Positions 9,464 to 17,349 of a stretch of DNA of 64,000 nt are shown in pieces. The position numbers were made by a program, and so were the translations under genes. The stretch is from JACVRW01 sp963813495 (lineage in GTDB: Bacteria > Actinomycetota > Thermoleophilia > Solirubrobacterales > Thermoleophilaceae). Every line of letters starts with the position of its first letter. Positions within the stretch are counted from its first letter, which is position 1. The notes beneath the pieces were generated by a model, which made no database searches, had not been told where the DNA came from, and was given only the letters and a program-made list of their open reading frames with translations. The stretch spans positions 591,542 to 655,541 of the forward strand of contig CAWEZC010000011.1 in assembly GCA_963813495.1 (NCBI GenBank), given 5' to 3'.

Positions 9464-10921
9464 CTCCGGCAAGTCTCCGCGCCCGGGGTAGTAGGGCAGC
9501 CGGCCCTCGGCGTGCTCCACCACGATCTCGTGCAGCTCGCGCACCAGCCCGGGGTGGCGCCGGGCGATGTTGTGCAGCTCGCCCGGATCGGCGCGGCGGT
9601 CGTAGAGCCGCGGTTCGCGCATGCGGTTGTCGGCGAAGAAGATCCAGCGGTCGCTGCGCAGATAGTGGCTGTTGCGGTAGCCGCCGTAGAGGTAGTCGCG
9701 GCGGGGCGGCTGCTCGCCGCGGAACAGCCGCGAGAGATCGATGCCCTGCATGCGCAGGGGCGGCTCGACGCCGGTCATCGTGAGCACGGTGCGGCCGATG
9801 TCGTGCGGCGAGGCACGGTAGGGAGTTTCCTCCCCGGCGCGGCGCCCACCGGGGTCGACCACCACGAGCGGTACGTGGGTGAGCTCCGGGTGAAGCGCGA
9901 TCGAGATCTTGCCGGTCCAGCCGCGCTCGCCCAGGAAGATGCCGTGGTCGGCCACCAGCACGACGATCGTGTCCTCCTCGAGCTTCAGGGCGTAGAGCTG
10001 GTCGAGCAGGACACCGATCCAGCGGTCGGTCATGGTCACCTCCGCGGCATACAGCGCCTGTAGGCGCTTGAGCACCGCGGTTCGCTCGCCCTCCTTCAGC
10101 CAGTGCGAGACGCGCCCGTAGCGCAGCATGCCGGGCTCGGGCCCACGCCAATCGGGGTCGCCGTAGATATCCAGGTAGCGGTCCGGTGGAGTCCAGGGCT
10201 CGTGGGGCTCGAACGTGTCCACCACGAGCGCGAAGGGCCGCTTGCTCGCCGCCTCCCTTAGAGCGAGGGCTCCGGAGCTGAAGACCCGCGCGGCGAATGA
10301 CTTGCTCTCGTCATGGGAGTAGCCGCCAGCTGACAGGTAGCGGCGCACGCGGTCGGCCGTCTCGGGCCCGCGGATCGAGGGATGCAGCCAGTGCAGGAGC
10401 TCGGTGCGCGCCACCCCGCGCCCCGTGCCGCCGAGCTGCCCGCCGCGCCGGATGAAGCGGTTGAAGCTGCGCCGCAGCGGTTGATAGGGGCCGGAGAAGC
10501 CCAGAAAGGGGTTGTCGGTGACGTAGCCGGTCCAGTACCCGGCCCGCTGCAGCGCGGTCGTCCAGGTCGACCCGACGTCGGTGAGGGGCTCCCAGCCGGG
10601 TGAGGCCAGCAGGCCGCGATAGTCGTGCCAGTCCCGGAAGGGAAAGCCACGGCGGCCGCTGAGTATCCCGTTGCGCACGGGGACGGTGGGGAGGGCCTCG
10701 GGGACCGCGCGCGTGAACGCCAACCCGGTGCGCGTGAGCGCGTCGATGTTGGGCGTGCGCGCACGGTCGCCGAAGGTGTGATCGGCGCGCAGCGTGTCGA
10801 CCACGATCACGAGCACGTTGGGGTGCTCGCCCTGCCGGACGCGATTGCCCAACGACAGAAAGGAGCCTCCGAGTGCTGCGGAGGCTCCAGTGACCATGAA
10901 TTGCCTGCGAGTGCTGGGCAC
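9461..10921 (-). CDS. Sulfatase-superfamily hydrolase with Tat-type signal (paralogue 1)
   Basis: This 486-residue protein starts with GTG. The N-terminus has a Tat-like motif (TRRQFMVTGASAALGG), so export of a folded, metal-bound enzyme is likely. Alkaline-phosphatase-superfamily metal sites are visible: VLVIVVDTLRADH near the N-terminus and VLVADHGIFLGERGWTGKI further on. Where sulfatases have CxPxR for formylglycine formation, this protein has TVPVRNGILSGRR, with Thr in the nucleophile position. That makes a classic formylglycine sulfatase unlikely; a phosphatase, phosphotransferase or divergent sulfatase is possible. The C-terminus has the RLYDRRADPGELHNIARR motif typical of PF00884 enzymes. 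It lies beside a paralogue in the same direction. Confidence 0.85.
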   Translation of the reverse strand: MPSTRRQFMVTGASAALGGSFLSLGNRVRQGEHPNVLVIVVDTLRADHTFGDRARTPNIDALTRTGLAFTRAVPEALPTVPVRNGILSGRRGFPFRDWHDYRGLLASPGWEPLTDVGSTWTTALQRAGYWTGYVTDNPFLGFSGPYQPLRRSFNRFIRRGGQLGGTGRGVARTELLHWLHPSIRGPETADRVRRYLSAGGYSHDESKSFAARVFSSGALALREAASKRPFALVVDTFEPHEPWTPPDRYLDIYGDPDWRGPEPGMLRYGRVSHWLKEGERTAVLKRLQALYAAEVTMTDRWIGVLLDQLYALKLEEDTIVVLVADHGIFLGERGWTGKISIALHPELTHVPLVVVDPGGRRAGEETPYRASPHDIGRTVLTMTGVEPPLRMQGIDLSRLFRGEQPPRRDYLYGGYRNSHYLRSDRWIFFADNRMREPRLYDRRADPGELHNIARRHPGLVRELHEIVVEHAEGRLPYYPGRGDLPE

Positions 10922-10962
10922 CGCGGCTGATTCTGTACTGCGCGGCGGCGGAGCGCCAGCGA

Positions 10963-12412
10963 TCAGTGGTAGACGGGCGGACGACCACCGGCACGCCGGT
11001 ACACCGCGCGTCGCAGGGCCTTGATCCGTTTGGGATGGCGATCGGCGATGTTGCGCCGCTCACCCGGGTCGCGCTCGAGGTCGTAGAAGCGCCTGCCGCG
11101 TCCGGTGTTGGCGGACACGTAGGCCCACTCGGCCGTCCTCGCGTAGTGCCAGTTGGCGTAGCCGCCGTAGGCGAACTTCCGCTCGACCGGCCGCTTGCCG
11201 CGCAGCAGCGGGAGACAGGTCGGCACCGTCCATGCCCTTCGGGCGGCGCACTCCGGCCAGGGCGAGGATCGTGGGCCCGACGTCGTGGGTCTGGGCGAGG
11301 TACCCGCTGGTGTCACCGCCGGCACGACGCGGGTCGGCGATCACGAGCGGCACGCGGATCAGCTCCGGATGGAGCATCGACGCGATCTTCCCGGTCCAGC
11401 CGTGCTCACCCAGGAGGTGACCGTGGTCGCTCACCAGCACGATCACCGTGTTGCCCGCCAGGCCGAGCTGGCCGAGGCGGGCCAGCATCAGGCCGAGCCA
11501 GCGGTCGGTCATCGTGATCTCGGCGGCGTAGAGGTCGCGCATGCGCGAGAGGACCGCCGGCGCTCGTTTGGCGCTCAGCCACCCGCTAACCCGCTCGTAG
11601 CGGCTCGTGCCGGGCTCCGGGCCGCGGTAGCGAGGGTCGCCGTAGAGGTCGATGTAGGCGCGCGGGGGAGTCCAGGGTTCGTGTGGCTCGTAGGTGTCGA
11701 CCACCAGCGCGAACGGTTGCCGGGAGGCGGCCTGCTCGAGCGCCTGAGCCCCGGCGCCGAACACCCGCGCCGCCCACGAGCGCTGCTCGTCGAGCCAGTA
11801 CCCGCCGGCCGCCAGGAAGCGGCGCATCCGCTCCTCGATGTGGGGCTCGCGGAGCTCGGGCACGAGCCACCGGTTGAGCTCCGAGCGGGACACGTCCCTG
11901 ACCGCTGCCGTACGGCCGATCTGCCCGCCTATGCGTGTGAACCGGTCGAAGCTCGAGCGAAAGCGGCCGTAGCTCCTCGAGAAGCCCAGGAAGGGGTTGT
12001 CGGTGGCGTATCCGGTCCAGTAGCCGGCCCGTTTGAGAGCGCTCGTGAACGTCTCCGCCGGCTCGCTGATCGGCGCCCATCCGGGGGTGCTGAGGAGGTC
12101 GTTCGAGACATGCCAGCCGCGGAAGGGCCAGACGCGGCGGCCGGTGAGGATGGAGCGGCGCGCCGGCACGGTGGCCATGGCCTCGGGGTGGAACTGGGTG
12201 AAGCGCAGACCGCGTGCCGCGAGGCTGTCGATGAAGGGGGTCTGCGCGCGCCCGCCGTAGGCGCCCACGTAGTCGGCGCGCAGGGTGTCGACCACGATGA
12301 CCACGAAGTTCGGCCGCGGGGCGCTCGCCGCGGCGTGCGCGGCGGGGGGCAGCGAGGCCGCCAGAGCGACGGCAGCGCCCGCCTCGAGAAACTCGCGCCG
12401 CGTCGCCGGCAT
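10963..12412 (-). CDS. Sulfatase-superfamily hydrolase with Tat-type signal (paralogue 2; one frameshift)
   Basis: This is a close paralogue of the gene just downstream. ATG 12412 is chosen because a GGAG ribosome-binding site lies 9 nt upstream and the product begins with a Tat-like signal (ATRREFLEAGAAVALAASLP); an in-frame ATG at 12448 is possible but less likely. Motifs include NFVVIVVDTLRADYVGAYGG, TVPARRSILTGRR (again Thr where sulfatases have the catalytic Cys), and IVLVSDHGHLLGEHGWTGKI. A single-base indel near 11215 must be corrected to pass from KGMDGADLSP to LLRGKRPVERKFAYGGY and reach ERDPGERRNIADRH at the C-terminus. Tandem duplication of a secreted enzyme suggests related substrates. 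Confidence 0.82.
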
Positions 12413-12486
12413 GCGCCGATTCTCCGCTTTGCGGGTGTTCACGTCCATTCGCGCGCTCGGCGGTCGGCCCGGCGGGGCCGTGCGGC

Positions 12487-13299
12487 TCAGCCGCGCGAGA
12501 AGGGGCGGTGGTGAGCCGATCCGAGGGTGTCGAGCGCGCCGTCGAGGACGGCGCGAGCCTCGTCGGGCGCGATGCCGGCGGGCTCGGCCTCCTGTGGCTC
12601 GGCGGGGTCCGGCTCGGCGGTCTCCGGCTCGGCCGAGTTCGGCTCGGCCGCCTGGGGCTCCGGCTCGGCCGCTTCCGCCTTCGGCGCCGGCTCGGCCGCT
12701 TCCGGCTCGGCCTCCACGTGCTCGGGCTCCTGCGAGAACACCTCGGCCTCGGGTGCCGGCTCCGTCGCCTCCACGTCCGGCTCCGGGTCCTGCGGTGCGA
12801 GAGCCTCGGACTCGAGCACCGGGTCCTCATCCCTGCTTCTGCGTCCGAACAGGCGAGTCCAGAAGCCGCGCCGCGGACTCACTACGGGCTCGTCGCCGGC
12901 GGACGGGGGATCTTCCTCCACCACGACCGCTGCTTCCTCGTGGACCTCCACCGCCGGCACCGTGATCACCGGCTCGGCGGGGACCACCTCCTGCGCGATC
13001 GGCTCCTCGAGCACCGGTTCCTCGGCGACCGGCTCCTCGTGCGCCTCATCCGCCGTGGCCTCTGCCTGGGGCAGCTCCGCCGTCAGCGTCACCTTCGTTC
13101 CCCAGCCGGAGGGCTCGATCGAAACGGTGCCGCTCGCGTGCTCGCCCTCCCAGGCGACCGTGTGCTCCGGCTCCAGCTTGGTGATCCTGATGTCACCGAA
13201 AGCGTCGAGGTGCTTGGCGAGGCGCTCGACCTCGCTCAGCTCCTCCCACAGCTCGGGCGGTGATTTGACGAGGGTGCGCTTCGCAGTCAGATCCGGCAT
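12487..13299 (-). CDS. SRPBCC-like N-terminal domain protein with long Glu/Pro/Ala repeat tail
   Basis: This 270-residue protein starts at ATG 13299, which shares one base with the TGA of the upstream methyltransferase (TGATG), indicating coupled translation. The first about 80 residues (LTAKRTLVKSPPELWEELSEVERLAKHLDAFGDIRI...GTVSIEPSGWGTKVTLTAEL) look like a ligand-binding SRPBCC-type fold. The rest is strongly acidic and repetitive (AEPE, EPVxEEP, QAAEP units), broken by a short basic patch (RRGFWTRLFGRRSRDE) near the middle. No known function. The acidic tail is probably disordered. The SRPBCC assignment is tentative. Confidence 0.6.
   Translation of the reverse strand: MPDLTAKRTLVKSPPELWEELSEVERLAKHLDAFGDIRITKLEPEHTVAWEGEHASGTVSIEPSGWGTKVTLTAELPQAEATADEAHEEPVAEEPVLEEPIAQEVVPAEPVITVPAVEVHEEAAVVVEEDPPSAGDEPVVSPRRGFWTRLFGRRSRDEDPVLESEALAPQDPEPDVEATEPAPEAEVFSQEPEHVEAEPEAAEPAPKAEAAEPEPQAAEPNSAEPETAEPDPAEPQEAEPAGIAPDEARAVLDGALDTLGSAHHRPFSRG
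12540..12790 (-). repeat. Low-complexity Ala-Glu-Pro repeat coding region
   Basis: Repeated GGCTCGGCCG-like units (plus-strand view) encode many AEP/EPx triplets in the tail of the preceding protein. Copy number may vary between strains because the units are nearly identical. Confidence 0.5.
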
Positions 13300-14054
13300 C
13301 ACCCTCCCGTTCGCGCGCTCGGAGTCGTCTCCTCCCGGAGAACGGGACCTTGCCGTCGGCGGGCCAAAAAGGCGAACTGCCCGCACAGCGTCAGCTTGAC
13401 CTGGTTGCGCGTGCGGGCGTCCAGCCGGGCCAGGCGCCCGGCCGTCTCGATCACCCGGTTGAGCGGCGATTCACGGGCCCACCAGCGTGCGAAGAAGCGT
13501 GGCATCCCGAGCGCGCGCCAGGTCACGAGGGTGATGCCGTCGATCCCCGGGCGCAGCTCGAGCGGCTCGAGCCCGGCCTGCTCGCACAGCAGAGTGAGCC
13601 CGTAGGGCGTGGGGTTGAAGATGCTGCGCGAGTGGAAGGCCTCGAGCTGGGAGGTCGAGCCGGCGAACCAGCCCCCCGGCGCGAGCACTCGAGCCGCCTC
13701 GGCCACAAGCGGCTCGGGGCGGCGCACGTGCTCGAGCACCTGCTTGCAGTAGACGAGGTCGAAGCTGCCGTCCTCGAAGGGCAGCGTCTCGCCGTCGAAG
13801 GTCACGAACTCGGCGTCCTCACGCACCCGCTCGGCCACCTCGGGCGAGCGCTCGATGTCGGCCCCCACCCATTTCACCGCCGGCTCGAGGGAGCGAAAGA
13901 GGTCGACCGAATCGCCGGCGCCGCAGCCGAGATCCATGACCCGTGTGCCCGGGCCGCGCAGTCCTCGCGCCGCGAGGCCGTCGGCGAGCGTCTGGCGGCT
14001 GTGATCGGCCGGGATCCGGCCACCCAGCAGCGCGCCCAGGTCGTCGCCGAGCAT
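13299..14054 (-). CDS. Class I SAM-dependent methyltransferase
   Basis: This 251-residue protein has the Rossmann-fold SAM site VMDLGCGAGDSVDLFR (motif I), the acidic VGADIE at the end of strand 2, DGETLPFEDGSFDLVYCKQVLEHV and ARVLAPGGWFAGSTS. The Methyltransf_11-type core is complete. The substrate is unknown; the C-terminal half (FFARWWARESPLNRVIETAGRL) resembles small-molecule or lipid methyltransferases. The start ATG at 14054 is the first good one, but an upstream in-frame start cannot be excluded. The stop overlaps the start of the SRPBCC-like gene. Confidence 0.8.
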   Translation of the reverse strand: MLGDDLGALLGGRIPADHSRQTLADGLAARGLRGPGTRVMDLGCGAGDSVDLFRSLEPAVKWVGADIERSPEVAERVREDAEFVTFDGETLPFEDGSFDLVYCKQVLEHVRRPEPLVAEAARVLAPGGWFAGSTSQLEAFHSRSIFNPTPYGLTLLCEQAGLEPLELRPGIDGITLVTWRALGMPRFFARWWARESPLNRVIETAGRLARLDARTRNQVKLTLCGQFAFLARRRQGPVLREETTPSARTGG

Positions 14055-14062
14055 CCGGGCCG

Positions 14063-14254
14063 CTACGCGCCGCTCCGCCGAGCGAAGAACGAGATGTTGC
14101 CGCCGCAGGTCCCCACCGACAACTCCACACGGCCCGTCGCCCTGCGTCGGCGCAGCTTGCCCCGAATCCGGACCGAGGTCGACGTCGAGCTGGCGAGGCC
14201 CACGAAGCTCCCGTCAGGGGCGACGTTCATCCTCTCATGCTTCCGCCGTTGCAT
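14063..14254 (-). CDS. Small hypothetical protein resembling the C-terminal piece of a secreted beta-domain protein
   Basis: This is a 63-codon reading frame 21 bases after the mutase stop and 8 bases before the methyltransferase start. A GGAG lies upstream of ATG 14254, and ATG 14230 is an alternative. The sequence NVAPDGSFVGLA...RIRGKLRRRRATGRVELSV...FFARR resembles the C-terminal domain (DGSF...GRF...GxxATGxxRxxxxCxS...FxARR) of thermoleophilial secreted proteins. It has no signal peptide and only one cysteine, so it may be a remnant of a larger gene. Confidence 0.3.
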   Translation of the reverse strand: MQRRKHERMNVAPDGSFVGLASSTSTSVRIRGKLRRRRATGRVELSVGTCGGNISFFARRSGA

Positions 14255-14275
14255 GAGCGGGCTCCGCGTGCCTGC

Positions 14276-15895
14276 TCATGCTTCCGAATACTCCCCGAAC
14301 TCCTCGCGCATCACGCCGCACACCTCGCCCAGGGAAGCGCGTTCCTTCAGGGCCGCCCGCATGGGCCCCAGCAGGTTCGCGTCGCCGCGGCAGGCGTTGC
14401 GCAGCTCCTCGAGACGGGCCTCGACCGAGCCGGCGTCGCGATCCTCCTTGAACGCCTCCAAACGCTCGACCTGCTGGCGCTCGGCCTCGGGATCCACCCG
14501 CAGGATCTCCACCTCGTCGATGGAGTCGGTCACGTATTGGTTGACGCCCACGACGATGTCCTGCTTGACGCGGTAACGCTCCTCGTAGCCCCAGGCCGAC
14601 TCCTCGACCTCGGCCCGGATGAAGGGAATGCACTCCACCGAGCCGCCGAGCTCGTCGACCTTGTCGATCAGCGCCTGGGCGGCGTCCTCGATCTCGTCCG
14701 TGAGCGCCTCGACGAAGTAGGAGCCGGCGAACGGGTCGGCGGTATCGGCCGCGCCCGACTCGTGGGCCAGGATCTGCTGGGTGCGCAGCGCGATGCGCGC
14801 GGCGGTCTCGCTGGGCAGGGCCAGCGCCTCGTCGAAGCCGTTGGTGTGCAGCGACTGCGTCCCCCCGCAGACTGCCGCGAAGCCCTGCAGCGCAACCCGC
14901 ACGATGTTGTTGTGGGGCTGCTGGGCGGCGAGTGTCACACCGCCGGTCTGGGTGTGGAAGCGGATCTTCATCGAGCGCTCGTCCTTGGCCCCGAAGCGCT
15001 CGCGCATGATGCGCGCCCACATGCGCCGGGCGGCGCGGAACTTGGCCACCTCCTGGAACACGTTGTTGTGGCCGTTGAAGAAGAAGGCGAGCCGCGGGCC
15101 GAACTCGTCGACGGCCAGCCCGGCGTCGATCGCCGCCTGCACGTAGGCGATCGCGTTGGCGAGCGTGAAGCCCACCTCCTGCACGGCCGAGCAGCCCTTC
15201 TCGCGCATGTGGTAGCCGGAGATGGAGATGGTGTTCCACCTCGGGATGCGCTCCCGGCAGTAGGCGAACAGGTCGGTGGTCAGGCGCATCGCCGGGACCG
15301 GCGGATAGATGAAGTTGCCGCGGGCGATGTACTCCTTGAGGATGTCGTTCTGGGTGGTGCCGGTGAGCTTTTCGGCCGCTACGCCCTGCTCCTCGCCGAC
15401 CAGCTCGTAGAGCAGCAGCAGCGCGGCGGCGGGCGCGTTGATCGTCATCGAGGTCGAGACCTGATCGAGCGGGATGCCGTCGAAGACGCGGCGCATGTCG
15501 TCGATCGTGTCGATCGCCACCCCGGTACGCCCGACCTCGCCCAGACACAGCGGATCGTCGGAGTCGCGGCCCAGCTGGGTGGGGAGGTCGAAGGCCATCG
15601 AGAGGCCGGTCGAGCCGTGGTCGATCAGGTACTGAAAGCGCTCGTTGGTCTCCTTGGCGGAGGCGTAGCCCGCGTACTGGCGCATCGTCCACCTGCGGCC
15701 GCGGTACATGTCCGGATGGATGCCGCGCGTATAGGGGTACTCGCCCGCCTGACCGAGCCGCTCCTCGAGACCGGGCTTGACGTCTCCGGCCTCGTACTCC
15801 TGCTGGATCTCTATCCCGGAATCGGTGAAGCGCCGGGGATCGTCCGGGCCGACGATCGGGGCGATGCTCGGCTGGTGATCGGGCGTGGTGGCCAT
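14276..15895 (-). CDS. Acyl-CoA mutase large subunit (methylmalonyl-CoA mutase family, no B12 domain)
   Basis: This 539-residue protein covers the TIM-barrel substrate domain. Motifs are YPYTRGIHPDMYRGRRWTMRQYAGYASAKETNERF, FDLPTQLGRDSDDP, NFIYPPVPAMRLTTDLF, ISISGYHMREKG and GGTQSLHTNGFDEALALPSETAARIALRTQQI. The C-terminal cobalamin-binding domain (DxHxxG) is absent, so a separate small B12 subunit must exist elsewhere, as in IcmAB- or HcmAB-type enzymes. The Arg in PAMRL matches the CoA-carboxylate-binding arginine of methylmalonyl-CoA mutase, favouring that substrate, but isobutyryl- or other acyl-CoA is possible. ATG 15895 is chosen because earlier in-frame starts would overlap the divergent rhomboid gene and give low-complexity sequence. 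It is plausibly linked to the carboxylase at 7.9-9.4 kb. Confidence 0.88.
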   Translation of the reverse strand: MATTPDHQPSIAPIVGPDDPRRFTDSGIEIQQEYEAGDVKPGLEERLGQAGEYPYTRGIHPDMYRGRRWTMRQYAGYASAKETNERFQYLIDHGSTGLSMAFDLPTQLGRDSDDPLCLGEVGRTGVAIDTIDDMRRVFDGIPLDQVSTSMTINAPAAALLLLYELVGEEQGVAAEKLTGTTQNDILKEYIARGNFIYPPVPAMRLTTDLFAYCRERIPRWNTISISGYHMREKGCSAVQEVGFTLANAIAYVQAAIDAGLAVDEFGPRLAFFFNGHNNVFQEVAKFRAARRMWARIMRERFGAKDERSMKIRFHTQTGGVTLAAQQPHNNIVRVALQGFAAVCGGTQSLHTNGFDEALALPSETAARIALRTQQILAHESGAADTADPFAGSYFVEALTDEIEDAAQALIDKVDELGGSVECIPFIRAEVEESAWGYEERYRVKQDIVVGVNQYVTDSIDEVEILRVDPEAERQQVERLEAFKEDRDAGSVEARLEELRNACRGDANLLGPMRAALKERASLGEVCGVMREEFGEYSEA

Positions 15896-15906
15896 CTCAG
15901 GAGCGA

Positions 15907-15916
15907 AGGATACGGT
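15907..15916. promoter_or_regulatory. Shared divergent -10 element (mutase / rhomboid)
   Basis: AGGATACGGT contains TATCCT on the minus strand (15907-15912), 11 nt before the mutase ATG. It also contains TACGGT on the plus strand (15911-15916), 7 nt before the rhomboid GTG. The two boxes share the central TA. The whole divergent gap is 28 bp. Confidence 0.5.
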
Positions 15917-15923
15917 TCGGGGC

Positions 15924-16523
15924 GTGAGCATTGGGACGCCCGAGAGCCGCGCCGCCCGTTTCGACGGGGTGCGCATCGTGCTGGGGCTCCTGGCGGCGAT
16001 GTGGGTGCTCGAACTGGTCGACCTCGTGCTCGACCACCGGCTCGACCAGTACGGGATCGAGCCGCGCGACCCGGACGGCCTGGTGGGAGTCGCAGCCGCC
16101 CCCTTCCTGCACGATGGCTTCGGGCACCTCCTCGCCAACACCATCCCGTTCGTGGTGCTGGGCCTGCTGATCGCGCTTCAGGGGGCGGTGCGCGTGCTGG
16201 CCGTCACGGGGATCGTGATGCTGGTCAGCGGCCTGGGCACGTGGCTGGTGGCGCCCGAGAACACCATCCACATCGGAGCCAGCGGTGTGGTGTTCGGCTA
16301 TGCCACCTACCTGCTGGCGCGGGGGATCTTCAACCACAGTGCGGTCGAGATCGCGATCGGCGTGGGGGTCGCGTTGATCTGGGGGACGGTTCTGCTGGGC
16401 GGGCTCACCCCCCAGGAAGGCGTGTCCTGGCAGGGCCACTTCTTCGGCGCGCTCGGCGGTGTGATTGCGGCACGGATGCTGGCAGGGCGCCGGCGCGAGA
16501 AGTCCGTACCCGTCGGGACCTAG
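15924..16523 (+). CDS. Rhomboid-family intramembrane serine protease
   Basis: This 199-residue membrane protein has about six hydrophobic segments. The rhomboid motifs are present: HLLANTIPF (His and Asn on the second helix), GASGVVFGYATYLL with the catalytic Ser, and the catalytic His in WQGHFFGALGGVIAA. It would cleave transmembrane substrates within the bilayer. GTG 15924 is preferred because a -10 box sits 7 nt upstream; an in-frame GTG at 15885 would overlap the mutase start. Substrates are unknown. The gene is divergent from the mutase gene. Confidence 0.85.
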   Translation: MSIGTPESRAARFDGVRIVLGLLAAMWVLELVDLVLDHRLDQYGIEPRDPDGLVGVAAAPFLHDGFGHLLANTIPFVVLGLLIALQGAVRVLAVTGIVMLVSGLGTWLVAPENTIHIGASGVVFGYATYLLARGIFNHSAVEIAIGVGVALIWGTVLLGGLTPQEGVSWQGHFFGALGGVIAARMLAGRRREKSVPVGT

Positions 16524-16616
16524 CGTCCGAGTTCTGCCGAAGCCAGGGCCGAAGGACGACATCGTGGCCACCGTATGCGTCCCCGGGCGGCGGGAGCAGC
16601 CCCTCGCGAGCCGGCG

Positions 16617-16645
16617 TTGGAGAAGTTACGGACGCGGCGTAGGAT
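16617..16645 (+). promoter_or_regulatory. Promoter of the moaD-moaE fusion gene
   Basis: TTGGAG (16617-16622) and TAGGAT (16640-16645) are separated by 17 nt, the optimal sigma-70-type spacing. The ATG follows 8 nt after the -10 box, so the transcript should be leaderless or nearly so. This is the best-formed promoter seen in the window. Confidence 0.6.
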
Positions 16646-16653
16646 CGGAGGGC

Positions 16654-17307
16654 ATGGAGGTGACCGTCCGCCTGTTCGCGATGTTGCGCGAGCGCGCCGG
16701 CGCCCCGGAGGTCACGCTCGATCTGCCGGACGGGGCGCGCGTGCGCGACGCCCTCGACTCGCTCGCGGGCCTGGCCGAGGGCATCCCGCTCGTGATGGCC
16801 GTGAACCGCGAGTACGCCGACGCCGACCGGGTGCTCGACGCCGGCGACGAGCTGGCTCTGATCCCGCCGGTGAGCGGCGGCGAGGGTGCGGAGGCCACCA
16901 CCTGGGCGCGCGTGAGCGCCGAGCCGCTCTCCCTGGACGCGCTCGCGAGTCGCGTGCGCGACCCACGGGCCGGTGCGATCGTGACCTTCTCCGGTGTGAC
17001 TCGCGAGGTCGATCGGCTCGAGTACGACGCCTACGCGGAGATGGCGGAGGAGCGCATCGCGGTCATCGCCGCCGAGGTGCTCAAGCGCCGCGGTCTGTGC
17101 GCCGCGGCGGTGGAGCACCGCATCGGCGACGTGCCGCTGTCCGAGCCGAGCGTGATCGTCGCCGTGTCGGCGCCCCACCGCGGCGAGGCCTTCGCGGGCG
17201 GCCGGGAGATCATCGACCGGGTCAAGGCAGAGGCGCCGATCTGGAAGAAGGAAGTGGACGCCGGCGGCGAGCGCTGGGTCGAGGGGACCGAGCCCGGCCC
17301 CGCCTAG
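16654..17307 (+). CDS. moaX: Fused molybdopterin synthase (MoaD-MoaE)
   Basis: This 217-residue protein makes molybdopterin from cPMP. Residues 1-76 are MoaD (ubiquitin-like; LPDGARVRDALDSLA, NREYAD, DELALIPPVSGG). Residues about 80-217 are MoaE (GAIVTFSGVTR, PHRGEAF, APIWKKE with the catalytic lysines, ERWVEG). In separate proteins MoaD ends in Gly-Gly, which carries the thiocarboxylate. Here Gly75-Gly76 is followed directly by EGAEATTW, so a protease must expose that C-terminus, as reported for mycobacterial MoaX. The start ATG is fixed by a strong promoter 8 nt upstream. A hairpin terminator follows. Confidence 0.9.
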   Translation: MEVTVRLFAMLRERAGAPEVTLDLPDGARVRDALDSLAGLAEGIPLVMAVNREYADADRVLDAGDELALIPPVSGGEGAEATTWARVSAEPLSLDALASRVRDPRAGAIVTFSGVTREVDRLEYDAYAEMAEERIAVIAAEVLKRRGLCAAAVEHRIGDVPLSEPSVIVAVSAPHRGEAFAGGREIIDRVKAEAPIWKKEVDAGGERWVEGTEPGPA

Positions 17308-17313
17308 GGCGAA

Positions 17314-17336
17314 GCAGCCGGCTCTCGGCCGGCTGC
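17314..17336. terminator. Bidirectional hairpin terminator between moaX and the PhoX-type gene
   Basis: A perfect 9-bp inverted repeat (GCAGCCGGC / GCCGGCTGC) with a 5-nt loop lies between two convergent genes, 7 bases after the moaX stop. It lacks a clear T-tract. Confidence 0.6.
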
Positions 17337-17349
17337 CCACGATGGCTGC

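Noticed and set aside
12540..12790. Possible CRISPR-like or satellite array because of short repeated units
   Set aside because: The units are codon repeats (Ala-Glu-Pro) within a protein gene, with no spacers of constant length.
15896..16144. N-terminal extension of the mutase reading frame on the minus strand
   Set aside because: It is Ser/Arg-rich low-complexity sequence opposite the rhomboid gene, not conserved-looking. ATG 15895 begins the family-like sequence.
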